From: Allantophomopsis cytisporea
Taxonomy: Eukaryota; Ascomycota; Leotiomycetes; Phacidiales; Phacidiaceae
NCBI GenBank assembly: GCA_024752435.1
Contig: CP103026.1
Coordinates: 682,001-746,000 of the forward strand
Direction of reading: 5' to 3'
DNA length: 64,000 nucleotides
How positions within the stretch are numbered: the stretch's first letter is position 1; each line of letters starts with the position of its first letter. The notes beneath the pieces are model-generated. The model worked only from the letters and a program-made list of their open reading frames with translations. It ran no database searches and had not been told where the DNA came from. Positions 45,217 to 57,609 of the stretch are shown here, in pieces. The position numbers were made by a program, and so were the translations under genes.

Positions 45217-47310
45217 ATGGCATCATATTCAGAATCGTCGAGGTCTTCGCATAGCGAATCGACTGATGACCTCGAAATGCAAGACCACCTCGACATGAAG
45301 GTGGAACAGGCTTCCAGACTTTTATCAGACGATAATGACGAGAACGAAGCATTCTTACACCGGTGGCCAATGCAATATAAAACTGAAAGGCATTTACGGA
45401 CTGGATGGGTGGTGTTGATATCGCTGCTTGCGACTATTTCTGTGTTTTGCGCAATGGCCTTCTTTACTACAGTATTCATCAAAAAGGATGGTACTACATC
45501 AGAGAGCATACCAGATATAGGAGAGTCGTTACCTGCGACATTTCGGCGACCGAGTAGTGATTACATCCTTGATCCGTCTTGGAAACTCAATGCGCCAAAC
45601 CGTATCAGAGAATATCAATGGACTATCACCGACATCGTCGCCAATCCAGATGGTGTTTATCGGCCTATGATATCTATCAATGGGCAATTCCCAGGTCCAA
45701 TGATTGAGTGTAATGAAGGCGACACTATTGCTATTGAAATGGATAACCAAAGCGTCAACGCCACATCCATTCATTTTCATGGAATCTATCAGAATGGGAC
45801 AAACCATATGGATGGCACAATTGGCGTCACTCAGTGCCCAATAGCACCGGGGGTGAAGTTCAGGTATGAATTCACAGTGAGAGGTCAGTCAGGAACATAT
45901 TGGTATCATGGCCATCAAGCGGTGCAAACAGCAGATGGACTTTTTGGGCCACTAGTCGTGCATGCTCGGAATGAGAAGGATCTCCAGAAGACTTCGTACG
46001 CCACGGATAGAGTGGTCATGGTACAAGACTTCTATTATGATCTCAGCAGTCCTTTGCTCTGGAGTTCAATGGAGCCTGGTAGTGAAAATTCCCCAATCCC
46101 AGATGCTGCCTTAATCAATGGTCGTAACGTTCGGGACTGCTCAACAATCACAGGGCGCCTTTGTGATAATTCTTCCGCAGTTATGCCAACACTTGATCTT
46201 TCTCCCAACGACAACCATAGATTACGGTTTATCAATGTGGGCAGCTTTGCTTGGTTCCAAATCAGCGTCGACGAGCACGAATTCGCCATTACGGAAGTCG
46301 ATGGAACAGACGTTGAACCGGCGCCATCGACTCGTCTTATGATAAGTCCGGCTCAACGATATAGTATAGTTGTTTCTGCGAATCAGACTGCGCGAGACTC
46401 ATACTGGCTTCGTGCGAAAATGGTTACCCACTGTTTCAGCGATCCCAAACTCCCAGGCCATGGAGCGGAGGAAGCAAGAGCTATTATATCCTACACCACG
46501 ATTCCTAAAACCCATCTGGACACTCCTAATCTTCTTCCTGTGTCAGAAAACTGGCCACAAGGTATAGAAGTTCTCTGCCGCGACCAACATACCACTCCCC
46601 TAATTCCCATCCCCGCAATCACACCTCCGCAACCAGATCACACATACTACCTGCGTGCGAATCTTGAAATCGGCAACTGGCGCCTTGAGCGCGGTTTCTT
46701 CAACGAGTCCACCTTCCGTGGCCAGCTAGATTCCCCCTCTCTGCACCGCACGATCGCTGGCCTACAAGCCGGCAACACCTCCTTCACAACCACCACAACA
46801 AACACCGAAGACGGGATCAACGCAGCCGCCTTCGATCACAAGAACGAGTTCACCATCCAGCACACCGGCATCAAGACAATTGATCTGATCATCCAGAACT
46901 TCGACGAGGGGAATCACCCCATGCATCTCCACGGCCACAAGTACTTCGTACTCGGGCAAGGCCACGGCTATTTCCCAGGCTATGCCGCGCTCGCGGACCT
47001 CGACGCCGCACAGGACGGAAATATCCTCGCGAATCCGCTTCGTAGAGATACGGCGTCCGTCGAGGGCTTCGGCTGGTTGCTTATTCGCTTCATCGCTGAT
47101 AATCCTGGCTTTTGGGCGTTTCATTGCCATATGGCGTGGCATAGTGAGGCGGGTATGGCTATGCAATTCCTTAGCCGACCTGAGATTCTAAGGGATTGGG
47201 CGCTTCCTGAGGCGAATGGGAGGCTTTGTGAGATGCCGGGGATCGAGAGGGGGGCTGGGCCAAAAGACGAGGAGTGGTTTGGGTTTGGGGTTGGGAAGGG
47301 GAGGGGTTGA
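45217..47310 (+). CDS. Membrane-anchored multicopper oxidase (laccase/ferroxidase-like)
   Basis: Single-exon frame of 697 residues with ATG at 45217. Residues 1-60 are polar and acidic, 63-88 form one hydrophobic helix (WVVLISLLATISVFCAMAFF), and the oxidase follows, suggesting a type II membrane protein with the enzyme outside or luminal. All copper sites are seen: HFHG near 187, WYHGHQ near 229, HPMHLHGHKY near 567 and HCHMAWH near 636. The residue at the T1 axial position is Met (HSEAGM), which in the family goes with lower redox potential than Leu or Phe. The three cupredoxin domains are in order (ISINGQFPGP, LINGRNVRDC, FTIQHTGIKT). Substrate could be phenols, melanin precursors or iron; the sequence does not decide. 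There are no introns, unlike most neighbours. Confidence 0.92.
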   Translation: MASYSESSRSSHSESTDDLEMQDHLDMKVEQASRLLSDDNDENEAFLHRWPMQYKTERHLRTGWVVLISLLATISVFCAMAFFTTVFIKKDGTTSESIPDIGESLPATFRRPSSDYILDPSWKLNAPNRIREYQWTITDIVANPDGVYRPMISINGQFPGPMIECNEGDTIAIEMDNQSVNATSIHFHGIYQNGTNHMDGTIGVTQCPIAPGVKFRYEFTVRGQSGTYWYHGHQAVQTADGLFGPLVVHARNEKDLQKTSYATDRVVMVQDFYYDLSSPLLWSSMEPGSENSPIPDAALINGRNVRDCSTITGRLCDNSSAVMPTLDLSPNDNHRLRFINVGSFAWFQISVDEHEFAITEVDGTDVEPAPSTRLMISPAQRYSIVVSANQTARDSYWLRAKMVTHCFSDPKLPGHGAEEARAIISYTTIPKTHLDTPNLLPVSENWPQGIEVLCRDQHTTPLIPIPAITPPQPDHTYYLRANLEIGNWRLERGFFNESTFRGQLDSPSLHRTIAGLQAGNTSFTTTTTNTEDGINAAAFDHKNEFTIQHTGIKTIDLIIQNFDEGNHPMHLHGHKYFVLGQGHGYFPGYAALADLDAAQDGNILANPLRRDTASVEGFGWLLIRFIADNPGFWAFHCHMAWHSEAGMAMQFLSRPEILRDWALPEANGRLCEMPGIERGAGPKDEEWFGFGVGKGRG

Positions 47311-49668
47311 TGGTGCATAGGAATGAAGAAGCTTCTTGAACAAAATCGAAATGAAACTAGACTCTGGAAAGAGCAAACTGCTATATGGCCCAGTGCTGGT
47401 ATAGAAGTATTGTTGTATATACACTTATAAATACATGAATTAGGCGTCATAATCCTCGACAACGAACGAATATACATAAAACTTGTCATATCTTGACTGG
47501 CCTTTTCTTCTTTGTTCTGTGGAGGACTGCACTCGTGAATTACTAGTATTGGCACCTACCTGTAGCTATTCTTCCTGTTCTGGAATATATTTTCCCTCAG
47601 TGTTGCCATTGGTAGGGTGATGTGTGCTTGAAATAAGTTATAGGCCGAATTCTTCTGTTGCTGGTCAAATCATTAGACAGAATGTCTGCTACTGGAAAAT
47701 TTCATGTTCATATGACTTCATGTCAGCGTATCTTCTGGGCACACTTCAAAGGTAAAGAATTTAAGTGTGTAAATTTTATTGGCTGGCCACAATAAATTCT
47801 TGCATTGTAATGACGCAAATAGGCAACATTGAGAATAGTGGTTATAGAAACAGAGGTTTGCTCAACTATCATCCACATCCATATATTCCAATCAATAGCA
47901 AAAGGAATGATGTGATTGTGGTTATACGAATTGAGTTTTGCTAGACTGTGATTGTGTATCAATTCCAATCAATAGTAAAAGAATGAAAATGCGGGAAATC
48001 ATTGAGAACGGGCGTTTATCTTCCAAACCCCATCATTCGGCCCAGTGTTCACAGCTAAATGCACCTCAATACCACATTCTACTCATTAAACACTACGCAG
48101 TACACTCACAGTATCAAACATCCATATAATACAGCCTTTGGCGTCCTTATCGCGGCCTCATACCAATCATCTTCCACCAATCCGAGTCCACCACCATCAT
48201 CACAGCAACAAAAGTAAAACCACACCATACTCAACAAGTTCCGAGCCCAACGCCGGCGCAGCCACGATCACGGCCAAACCCCAGAACACGCACCATCGCA
48301 CCATCGCACCCACGCATCCCATCTAAACCCGCAGCTTTCCGCAAACTCCTACCCGATTGCCCCAAAGACATCGTGCTCAGATGTGTGGGTTTATCCCCCC
48401 CTTCCAACCCTTCTATTGTGGAGCGAGTCGTCCTCGGAGTCCACGCCCGTGACGCCCCCTCCAGTGAGGCTGATCCCCGGATCTGCCTGCGGCATTCAGG
48501 ACCGGTACCCATGCGTGCCATGGAGGCTCCCGCGAAATTCCCAGCTGATTCGGATCTGCCTTCCCGCGGAGTGGTGACCTCAGGTGTTGAAAGGACCGAA
48601 TCCGATGGTCTTTGGCGTCGCGTCTGCGATGCTGTGTGGCCTTGTGAAGTCTAGTGATTGTGGACTTGTTGCTTTGTGGCCTTGTAGGATAATGCTGGGT
48701 TATTGATCATGATAGATGTAGGAAAGATGTAATGTTGGGGTAGCTTGGAGTTAAAAGTGTTGTGAAATTTCGAGTAAGCCTATAAATCGAATATAAACGC
48801 AAACTAGGCATAGAAATGAGTAGAGAGAGGAAGAGAATGTTTGAACGGATTAGGGAGAGCTATATAAAATTACTATCTTATACTATCTGCTGGAGTACTA
48901 AGTCATACAGCAAATAATTAGGTACTTATATACGTTATCCCTCCACAATGGTGTAACCAAAAAAATGTTCTTAAATTCAAGGGAGTATACTGAGAGCATA
49001 TCTTAAAATGTAGTATCAGTATAGTAGAGCTTTGATTGAGTATAGCTTCAAAGTACAGCAAAGGTGGAGGGAATCGAATCATACCGATTGTTGGTTTTAA
49101 ACAGTCCAATTATAGTAGGCTCTATATATAGAGTATATTGTATACTATTTGCTCTTTTCCTTAGGTCTTTATGATCCATTATCCTTGTTCCTCTTCGAGT
49201 GACTTCCAGCACATATCGGGAGGTATAAATATATATCCAATGGCCTCTTGAAGCTGCAGCATTCTAAAACTGGAGGTCTGGGGCAGTTGCGTAAGGTAGA
49301 AGCCGAGCTATATATACAATCGAGTCAATACAGCTGTCTATCTGGTATAGATCGTAAGGTCATCTCCGAGTTATCAAGTACTAATCGCAGATAGTATTGA
49401 ACCTGCCAATGCATATATCCACAAGTATCAATCACAGTTATCAATTGTATTCGGTATATTTTATGATATAAACGCAACCATGATTTGAGATTTGTTGATT
49501 GATTGGTTGGAAAGATTCTTATAGCAAGAAACCTTGTGCGAAGACTTGACTGACAAAAAACAACCCGTCTTCTCTGACACGACTTATCACCCAAACAAAA
49601 TACTACATGAACTTTCAAGACGCCTTTAACTTTCCTTGAAGTGACACTGAACTACAGCCAGTAGTGCC
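47311..49668. other. AT-rich spacer enclosing a GC-rich coding-like patch
   Basis: The flanks, especially 48760-49500, are very AT-rich with many TATA/TACT steps. In contrast 48200-48655 is GC-rich and open in two forward frames for 64-130 codons (SKPAAFRKLLPDCPKDIVLR; SESSSESTPVTPPP). This may be an unannotated small gene or a gene remnant with a frame break. No family recognised and no firm start. Confidence 0.35.
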
Positions 49669-50115
49669 TCATCCAATCGTCCAAGTAGCTTGGATCTTAG
49701 CTTCAGACAAAGATCCTCCTAGGGCCTCGAAGGCACCGGTAGAGAGATCTAGTTATTTTGATTAGAAATAAAAACTATGCTGTAAGAGATGTGGAGTCAT
49801 ACCAATTCGGTCTGATCCGCAAGTAGAACACCTGTCAACAATAGTGACGGTGATTGAAGTACCAGCAGAGTTGGTAACTTGGACTTTTTTGTCACACGAA
49901 ACAAGGGAGCTTGATACAGCGCAAATGTAGTCGTCGTCAGTGTATGTTCCTCCGCAGGCGGTAAACCCTGTGGGCGTATAGTAGCCAGCTTCACCAGAGT
50001 AGGTCTGACGCTTGGCTAATTGACTCTCAGATGTTGAATTGAGATTAGGGTAGGGATAGGCCATGGCTAATCCAGCGAAAGCTATAACAGCAGCTGCAGT
50101 CGACTTAACAAACAT
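49669..50115 (-). CDS. Small secreted double-psi beta-barrel (RlpA/expansin-like) protein
   Basis: Exons 49803-50115 and 49669-49748 give 130 residues. The 54-bp intron (GTATGA, branch TTCTAATC, TAG) joins GSDRI to DLSTGAFEALGG in phase 1. The frame is open further upstream, but the ATG at 50115 starts a clear signal peptide (FVKSTAAAVIAFAGLAMA). A Kex2-like LAKR site comes at about 36. The mature domain (GEAGYYTPTGFTACGGTYTD ... VTIVDRCSTCGSDRIDLS ... ATWTIG) is the DPBB fold of RlpA, barwin and expansin-like proteins, with the family's DxC..C..xDLS core and paired Cys. Such small fungal proteins are extracellular and include cell-wall-loosening-like and protease-inhibitor-like members. No catalytic role can be assigned. 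Confidence 0.88.
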
Positions 50116-52508
50116 ACTGGAGGAAATATTAAGGGTGTAAGGGTACCGGATGCTTGATAGAGGTATTGAATATTGGATGATGGGAAGTGGTCTAAAGGAT
50201 ATCATAGCCTTTAAGTAGACGTTTTCAATGCCATCAAATTGCCTCAAAGGATGATATCCTGAAAAACCACCTGATGGCTGCTCGAATGTTCGGATGTCTA
50301 ACTTCACTTCGCAAAGAGGGGCCATTTTTTCTGCACATACCTACGGGTGAATGTGAGATCGAGGCAAGGCGCCTCGAGGTGGAAGACTTTGACATCAATT
50401 GATCAACGAGCATCTTACCAGATAATCGTTATGAAGCTGAGATGAGACGATAGTCATACTCTGATAGGGTGATGTTTCCATTTTAGTTCTGTACTCTTGC
50501 TATGTTCTTTTATGTCTTGGTACATATGACTTTCACTTTGTGTACCGACCCATCCAGCTGTCCAGCCATACTTAACGCGCACAGGTAAGTGAGGCTGAGC
50601 CGAAAGCTGTAGACTGCAGACATACGTCAAATTGATCGTTTGTTTCACTCGGTGACAGTTGAAAAGATACACTTGTCGGTGAAGAGTGCGGGCCATGTGT
50701 ATTATTTCAATTCTTACCGAGTGAGATCACCCAACCGGAAATTGATCTTCGATCTAAGACCCACTCTAGCTGAAATAATGCTCAGCGGTGACAGGGGTCT
50801 ATCTTTCGTTATGAGAGGGTAGACAGCTAGCTATACCACAATTGAGACCGGGTAGCTATTCTATAAACAAATTATTCCCTGCGATTTGGATCTCTATGAG
50901 AGCTTATGTCAGACGTAAAGTCCATACGGAAGAGCGCCTACACAGCTACTATGTTCAAGGCTTAGCCTACAAATGACAAGGCAGTGCTGTATTCGACTCC
51001 AATACGACGCCGAAACACTGTGTACGTTGAATATAAATAACTTTGTATCTGAGTATATGAAAGTAGCCATGTGGTGAATATATGCACAATGTAGTGTATC
51101 GGCTACTCAACCACTTTCTTCAATCGATTCTATAAGAATGGGTCCTATATGATACAGTTTTCTCCGTTATAGATTCTGACTTCGTCGATTAATCAACACC
51201 TAAATCCTGATCCTCCTCATTATCACTTCTCATGATTGATGCCTTGTGTAGCTGACCACGCCGCAGCTTGGGTGTGAGCAGAATTGCAAAATTGCACAAT
51301 ATCCAATACCTCTTAAGTCAAAAACATAAACGGCGGCGATGGGCTCTTAATGTAGTCTTATAAAGACGGACTCAGACTTCAGCGTGCAGATTCTTCTAGT
51401 ATTGCATGGGAGGGAAGCAGAGGCTCGCATACGACACAAGGACTGGGACAAAGGCTGAGTGTTGTATTGAAGCTCGATCTCGAAGTTCAATGCGTTATAC
51501 TGAGAGCGCAGGAAGGCATTGTAGCCGCCTTATTGTGTGAAGGCTACTTAGATATCTATCTATACATGGTGGATAGGTACGAAATATATCCCTCAAATCA
51601 ACTTGGAGGTAAGTTCTTGAAGACTCTTTGAGAGCAGCCTCACGAAATGAGGTAACACTATTCCCGAAGCGATACCGCTAAACCACAACAGGCCATGCAT
51701 CTCGAGTCGCATTACCATGTAAACGTTAATATGATGTACCCCGCAGCAGCCTCGACGGCGATCTGGCTCGCACCGGTGTCGTGCTCCTGTCGAACGACTG
51801 CGTCCGATTTGCCGAGCAGTAGGGCAGTTCATGTGGTGAACTATCTTCTTCTTTTGAAACCCCATTAAGATCTGACTACTTGGTGCCGAGTTCTTCTCTT
51901 TCTTCCTACTTTCGCTGTTTTTGGGATTGAGACTGGTAGATGTTGGGGGATCTTGACTTCGTGTATGCTTCCTGCGGCCATGATGTTACTAGATGCGGTG
52001 GTATATGTGCACTTATATACATATACCGACTTGACTGTGGAATTAGGAGTCTTTCTTTCTTACTCCTGAGGGATTCATACTGTGTACTCCGCTCCTCAAC
52101 GAAGTATCCGCTCCCCATTCGATCTGTCATCCGTGCTATAGACTTTATGGCGGAGAAAGTGGCGCGCCGGCTCTTCATCCAAACTCTACTCGACAGTTCC
52201 ACCGTGTCTAGCTTCTGCCGATGGGCCGTCCTGAATATGGGTATTTTGCGATGGGGACTTGTGTGTCTTAGTGTCCAGTATTCCGGGACATCACAAGTAG
52301 TTCTTATAAGTGCGTATGGTAGCGCAGCATGACTTTTTGTCATCTGGCCGATTGTGTTCTCTCATGTGTGCATTCTCTCCGTATTTGCTGTATTCATACA
52401 TTTAGTCGGAGTCGCACATAGATATTTACCTTCCTGGCACCAATTAATCACTGACAGCATTGGACTCCTTATTTTCCTTCACTGTCTTTCCCGTAATATT
52501 GCGAAGCA
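50116..52508. other. Spacer upstream of monooxygenase
   Basis: No supported gene. The frame at 51906-52343 is open on both strands (130 and 145 codons), which is typical of chance rather than coding. The right end should hold the monooxygenase promoter. Confidence 0.5.
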
Positions 52509-54472
52509 ATGGGCCTACTCCCCACCCCTTTTGCACTCAATGATGCACCAATCGAAAATCAACGCCCGCTGAAAGTGCGTGTCATCGGCGCTGGCTACTC
52601 TGGCATCTACTTGGGCATCCGCATTCCCCAGCGTCTGCGCAATGTCGACTTGGCCATTTACGAGAAGAACGAGGCCGTTGGCGGCACGTGGTTTGAGAAT
52701 CGATATCCGGGTTGCGCCTGTGATATCCCTTGTAAGTTCCGCACTACCTCTTCCCTAAATTCCCTTTTCTTTCCAATATAGGACTTCTCTTTTGGATTGT
52801 GAAGACTGATACGTGCTAGCACATTCATACCAGTACTCTTTTGCGCCAAATCCTCACTGGAGCGCATTATATGCCCCAGCACCGGAAATCTGTGCTTATC
52901 TGACTGATGTGGCGGAAAAGTTTGGCGCCACGAGGTTCGTTAAGTGTCTTCATAAGGTTACGCACTGTGTGTGGAATGATAGTAGGAAGAAATGGTGAGT
53001 TGGTTATACATGTTGCAGGGTATCTAGCTGACAAGGGGTTAGGAAAATCACTGTTGAGAAGGTTGGTACGGGAGAGACGTTTGAGGAAGAATCGGACATT
53101 GTGATAGCTGCTAAGGGCTCCTTAAATAGTCCGTCTTGGCCCAAGATTGATGGCTTTGACACCTTTGCCGGGGAGGTGATGCATTCTGCGAAGTGGAATC
53201 AAGAGTATGTTGGAAATGAGTGGCAAATCAACTTGCGTACTGACTTTATACAGGTATGATTTCACAAATAAAAGGATAGGCGTTATTGGTGGCGGATCGA
53301 GTTCTATTCAAATTGTACCTAATCTTCAGAAAATCTCTGGAACCACACTTAGTTGTTTTGTACGTAGCAAAACCTGGATATCCAATCCCTTTGGCGACGA
53401 GGCCATGAAAAAATTAGGACTTGATCCTAAGATAATCAAATGTAAGTTATTTTCGAGACTCATGCAGCAAGAGTACTAAAACCTTGAAGTTTCACCGCAA
53501 CAGCAAGAAGAATTCGCTACCAACCCTGAAGCATATCTCAAATTCCGCAAAGTCATCGAAGCAGATGGAAATACTATTCATGGCCTGAGTTTTATGAACA
53601 GCGATCTTCAGAAATGTGCGTTTGCAGCATTCAAAGCCGAAATGTCACAACGTCTTTCTAGGAGACCCGAAATAATCGACATGCTAATGCCCTCCTTCGC
53701 TGTTGGGTGTCGACGTCTCACTCCAGGCCCGGGCTATCTCGAAGCATTAGTCGAAGACAACGTTGCTTTCATCTCAACCGCAATCTCACACATTTCGCCC
53801 ACAGGCGTTCACCTCACAGATGGCACCCACATTGCTCTCGACGTCCTTGTCTGTGCGACAGGCTTCGATACCGCCGGCCTGCCCCCGTTCGCCGTTGTAG
53901 GCCGCAACGAGCTTAAGCTCGCTGATCACTTCTCCCCATTCCCGCAGACATACCTCACACTCGCGACAGATGGGTTCCCAAACTACTTCATGATGCTGGG
54001 GCCGAACGCCGCGATTGGTACCGGCAGTCTAACCGCCATTCTAGAGAGTCAAGGCGACTACATCGTCAAATGCATCCGCAAGCTCCAGCGGGAGAACTAC
54101 GTGTCTATGGAGCCGCAGGCGGCGCGCGTAAGGGACTTTTCTGATTATGTGGGCGCATATTTTAAGGATACCGTGTACATGGATACGTGTAATTCCTGGT
54201 ATCGGAGTGAGGGCGGGAAAGGCGATCGAATCACGGGGCTGTGGCCTGGGAGTACGCTACATGCTATTGAGGCATTGAGAAGCCCACGCTGGGAGGATTG
54301 GAGATTTGAGGGGGAGGAGAACAGACTTGCTTGGTTGGGGAATGGGTGGAGTGTGAGTCAGCTGGGGGAGGGGGACCCTGCATTTTATCTGGAACCTAGT
54401 GTTGTTGATGTCCCACCTGTGTCGAGACCCGAAGAGGATGAGGGGTTGAAGAGAAGACCCTTTTGTTATTGA
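52509..54472 (+). CDS. Flavin monooxygenase, Baeyer-Villiger type
   Basis: Exons 52509-52731, 52820-52994, 53043-53204, 53254-53441 and 53490-54472 give 576 residues. Introns are 88, 48, 49, 48 and all keep phase with CTGAC/ACTAA branch sites. The FAD site GAGYSGIYLG lies near residue 28, the NADPH site GGGSSSIQI near 190, and between them FAGEVMHSAKWN fits the FxGxxxHxxxW fingerprint of Baeyer-Villiger and related class B monooxygenases. The ATG-type motif CATGFD near the C-terminal third is also typical. Expected chemistry is NADPH- and O2-dependent oxygen insertion next to a ketone, cytosolic. The substrate is unknown. It sits near an MFS transporter and a questin-oxidase-like gene, which suits secondary metabolism. 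Confidence 0.9.
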
Positions 54473-55965
54473 TGCGGGTAAAGATAGTATAAAATGGGCT
54501 GGTATAGATGGCGGAGACGGATGATATGATATGATGATATACACTATGTAGATTGATACTGGCCAGATAGCTGTCAATTATTACACTGTATAAATAGATA
54601 CAGCTATGAAAGGATACATAGCTCTTTGGACTCTCGGCTTATCAAAGCTGGTCCTCATACGGTGGAGATCAGCTAGATAAAGTTGATAAAGGAAGACTAT
54701 ATTAACATCGCATATTATCTCGCCTTTGCTAATCATTTATCCCTACTTTTTGACCATAGGATTACTGGGATTCTGTTGTGAAAGGACCCTTGGGACAATC
54801 ACTGTTGAGGTATTTTTCAACCCGCAGCAAGCAAGAGAGATTGAAGATAGCCACGAAATTCTCTATATTTCTCAAGGTCTCTCCATACAACGTCTGCAAA
54901 TTAATCTCGAGTTTTGTAACCTGAGCAGTCGATGTTGGTCATCAGTCCTGACATTGAGGAGAAACAGGTTCAGCAGCTGAAAGACCGGGCCAGCATGTCT
55001 TGGGAATCTTGGGCTTGTCCATGCTCTCTGGGCACGGTACAAGTGCTACACATCTATTCGTTGTGATTGTTTATGTACTTCGCAACTGTGAAATAAGATA
55101 TAGGATTTGAACAGTCCTGTGGACTTCAATAGTGCCGTCACACAACTGTCACCTGATATACGCTATTTCTTGGTCCCTTCTGAAGATTTCCACACAATTA
55201 GAAATGGTTTTATTGAGTCTGATACTACTTCAAATTTGATGTTCGAAATTTATCACATGTTCTAGTTGTCATATTCACATGGTGCCACAAAATCTGGCTC
55301 TACTGCGTGCTGAGTGTGTCTCGACACCTACCTTTATGTTCATCTACCTTTCAGCCCCAGTCCATAAATACCTAGATTTCGTTTTTGTTGATTCAAGCCT
55401 TGCTTGGAATAGTAACCTGCCTTTTCCCCCCCCACAATGACTCCATGCTAGATCAAGTTTGTAATAGAAAGAAACACCTTGCGCCGTTATCTGAAGCTAG
55501 GATGTCCTCAAAATAGGCATCTTTTCCTATTCATGCCTTTTAGGTTGGAGCTGACATATAGCTTGTATCAAATGATTGCATTGTACATATTGAAGGTAAT
55601 TTTCAATCTTTTTTTTCTTTTTTTTTTTCGAATCTTAGATTCGTTTTTCATCCTTGTATGCGGTTGTTGTTATCAAGGGATATTTGCTAGCCACAGCTGT
55701 TACGGATCTCACTGTGGCAGATAACCCTTTACAGATACATACTTCCGTCCCTTACAGCTGTTCCCTCAAACCAAGAGAATGTATGCAGAATGTTCCGACG
55801 TAATGTATCAGTCGAAGTCAAACTAATCATTAACCCTTCGCTAAATACAAATTCCGAGGGAAAACTGAACTGCTCGCATTGTATTTACATATGTATCCAC
55901 ACAAGCTCACTACACAACCGTAACGCAGACATTTTATAACAAGACTCGAGAGCAAAACTGGAATT
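54473..55965. other. AT-rich spacer upstream of MFS gene
   Basis: No supported gene. T-rich tract at 55608-55629. Likely monooxygenase 3' UTR on the left and MFS promoter on the right. Confidence 0.55.
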
Positions 55966-57609
55966 ATGGAGAACGATGAAGAACAGGCGGTCTCTCTCCT
56001 TAAGGACTTGTCGTCAGAGGATACGGAGAAGCCCTCTCTATCCAGTGGGCAGAATCACAACTCACATAAGATTGTTCTCACTCTTACCATTTTCATGTCT
56101 GTTTTCACAATTGGAGGCTTCATGTTAGTGATACCCCTCACTAGAGTCTATGAGGATATAATTTGCCATCGCTACTACGAAGCAACGAAAGGTATACCAC
56201 ATGTTGATTTGACTGAACACATTGATGAAAGAAGGTGCAAGGAAGATGAGATACAGAGTGAATTGGCCTTCGTTACTGGCATCTTCCACGCGTTGAGTGC
56301 CCTTCCTGGTACGTATCAACTGTACAAGCTCAGACTATCGTACTGAAGTACTTAGGCGTTTTCTTGTCTCTTCCTTTTGGTCTACTCGCGGATAAGATTG
56401 GTCGAAAGCTGGTTTTCCTTGTTGCTATTACGGGGAACTTTCTTTGCCTCAGCTGGATGTTGATTGTTTGCTGGTGGTGGGAGGCCTTGCCACTTCGCCT
56501 TATTTGGCTGGGCCCTATATTCAAGTGCATTGGAGGCGGGGATATAGTGGCATCAACTATGGTCTTTACTATTGTTTGTGATGTTACGCCACAAGAAGAG
56601 AGGTAAGTCAAATGTCTATGGGTAATTTGGCTACCTCGAAAAGCTCTGAAATTCATAAAGATCAAACGCATTCTTCCGAATTACGGTTGGAACTCTACTC
56701 GGTGGACTTATTTCGCCTTTGATTGCTTCAAAGCTAATGGACATATCTCCATGGCTGCCTCTGCTGAGCGGTTTTGCAATATTGCTCTTAGGCACATCAT
56801 TGATTTCAATCGTTCCAGAGACGGTCCATCTGCGAAGCATGTCTGAGGACGAGAAAATTACTTCGGAATCATCTATGAAGAATGAAGATGGACTGCCACC
56901 CAAGCCGGACTCGAGAAATATAGTCAAAAATATACGATACGAAGTCTCGATGGTTGCCTTTCACGCACGCAGATCAACCGTTGCCCTCACCTCACTTTCA
57001 CCGCTCCTCCTTCTGAGTACGTTCTTTTTCCGGCCCATAGTCGAAAATGCCATCGGTTTCTCGCCACAATACATCTCTCAGCGCTTCAGTTGGACTCTCC
57101 AAGCCACAGGGTATCTGCTCTCTTTACGATCATTCATCAACATTTTGTTAGTGTTGATTTTCCTCCCGGCAATCTCGCACATCCTGATCTCCAAAAAGCA
57201 CCATTTCCACCTTACGGACCAGAAAAAAGACGTCTTCCTTGCTAAATTATCCTCAGTGGTTCTGTTTCTAGGCGCTCTTCTCATCGCAGGTCCGAGTATC
57301 TTTGTCTGTTTGCTCGGAATCATCATATATACGCTTGGAGCGGGACTCGATTCTCTCAAGCGCAGTTTACTTACGACTCTTGTAGAAGCTCAGCACGTTG
57401 CATGGGCATATTCCGCAGCGGCTGTGGCTGAGACACTCGGTGCCCTAGTTGCAGGCCCCGGAATTGCTGTTGTGTGGGATATAGGCCTCAAATGGAAAGG
57501 AAATTGGCTGGGCCTTCCTTTTCTTGGTGCTGCTGTTCTCTGTGCTGTTATCAGCGTTATAATCTGTGCTGTCAGGATTCCCGAGACAAAAGTAAGTAGG
57601 AGAGAGTGA
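55966..57609 (+). CDS. MFS transporter
   Basis: Exons 55966-56308, 56356-56602 and 56661-57609 give 512 residues; introns of 47 and 58 bp keep phase (SALP/GVFLSLPFG, PQEER/SNAFFR). A GTAAGT at 57592 with CAG at 57651-57653 could splice a further 62 bp and replace the end VSRRE with VSI. Predicted helices begin at about residue 37 (IVLTLTIFMSVFTIGGFMLV). Between helices 2 and 3 is the MFS loop LLADKIGRK, a variant of the GxxxDRxGRR motif. A long cytosolic loop (residues about 275-325) divides two six-helix halves. The long extracellular first loop (ICHRYYEATK ... ERRCKEDEIQ) with two Cys is typical of a fungal subgroup. Substrate unknown; export of a small molecule made nearby is possible. Confidence 0.88.

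Noticed and set aside
51906..52343. Frames of 130 and 145 codons on opposite strands
   Set aside because: Same stretch open on both strands, no motif, no neighbours in phase; chance opening.
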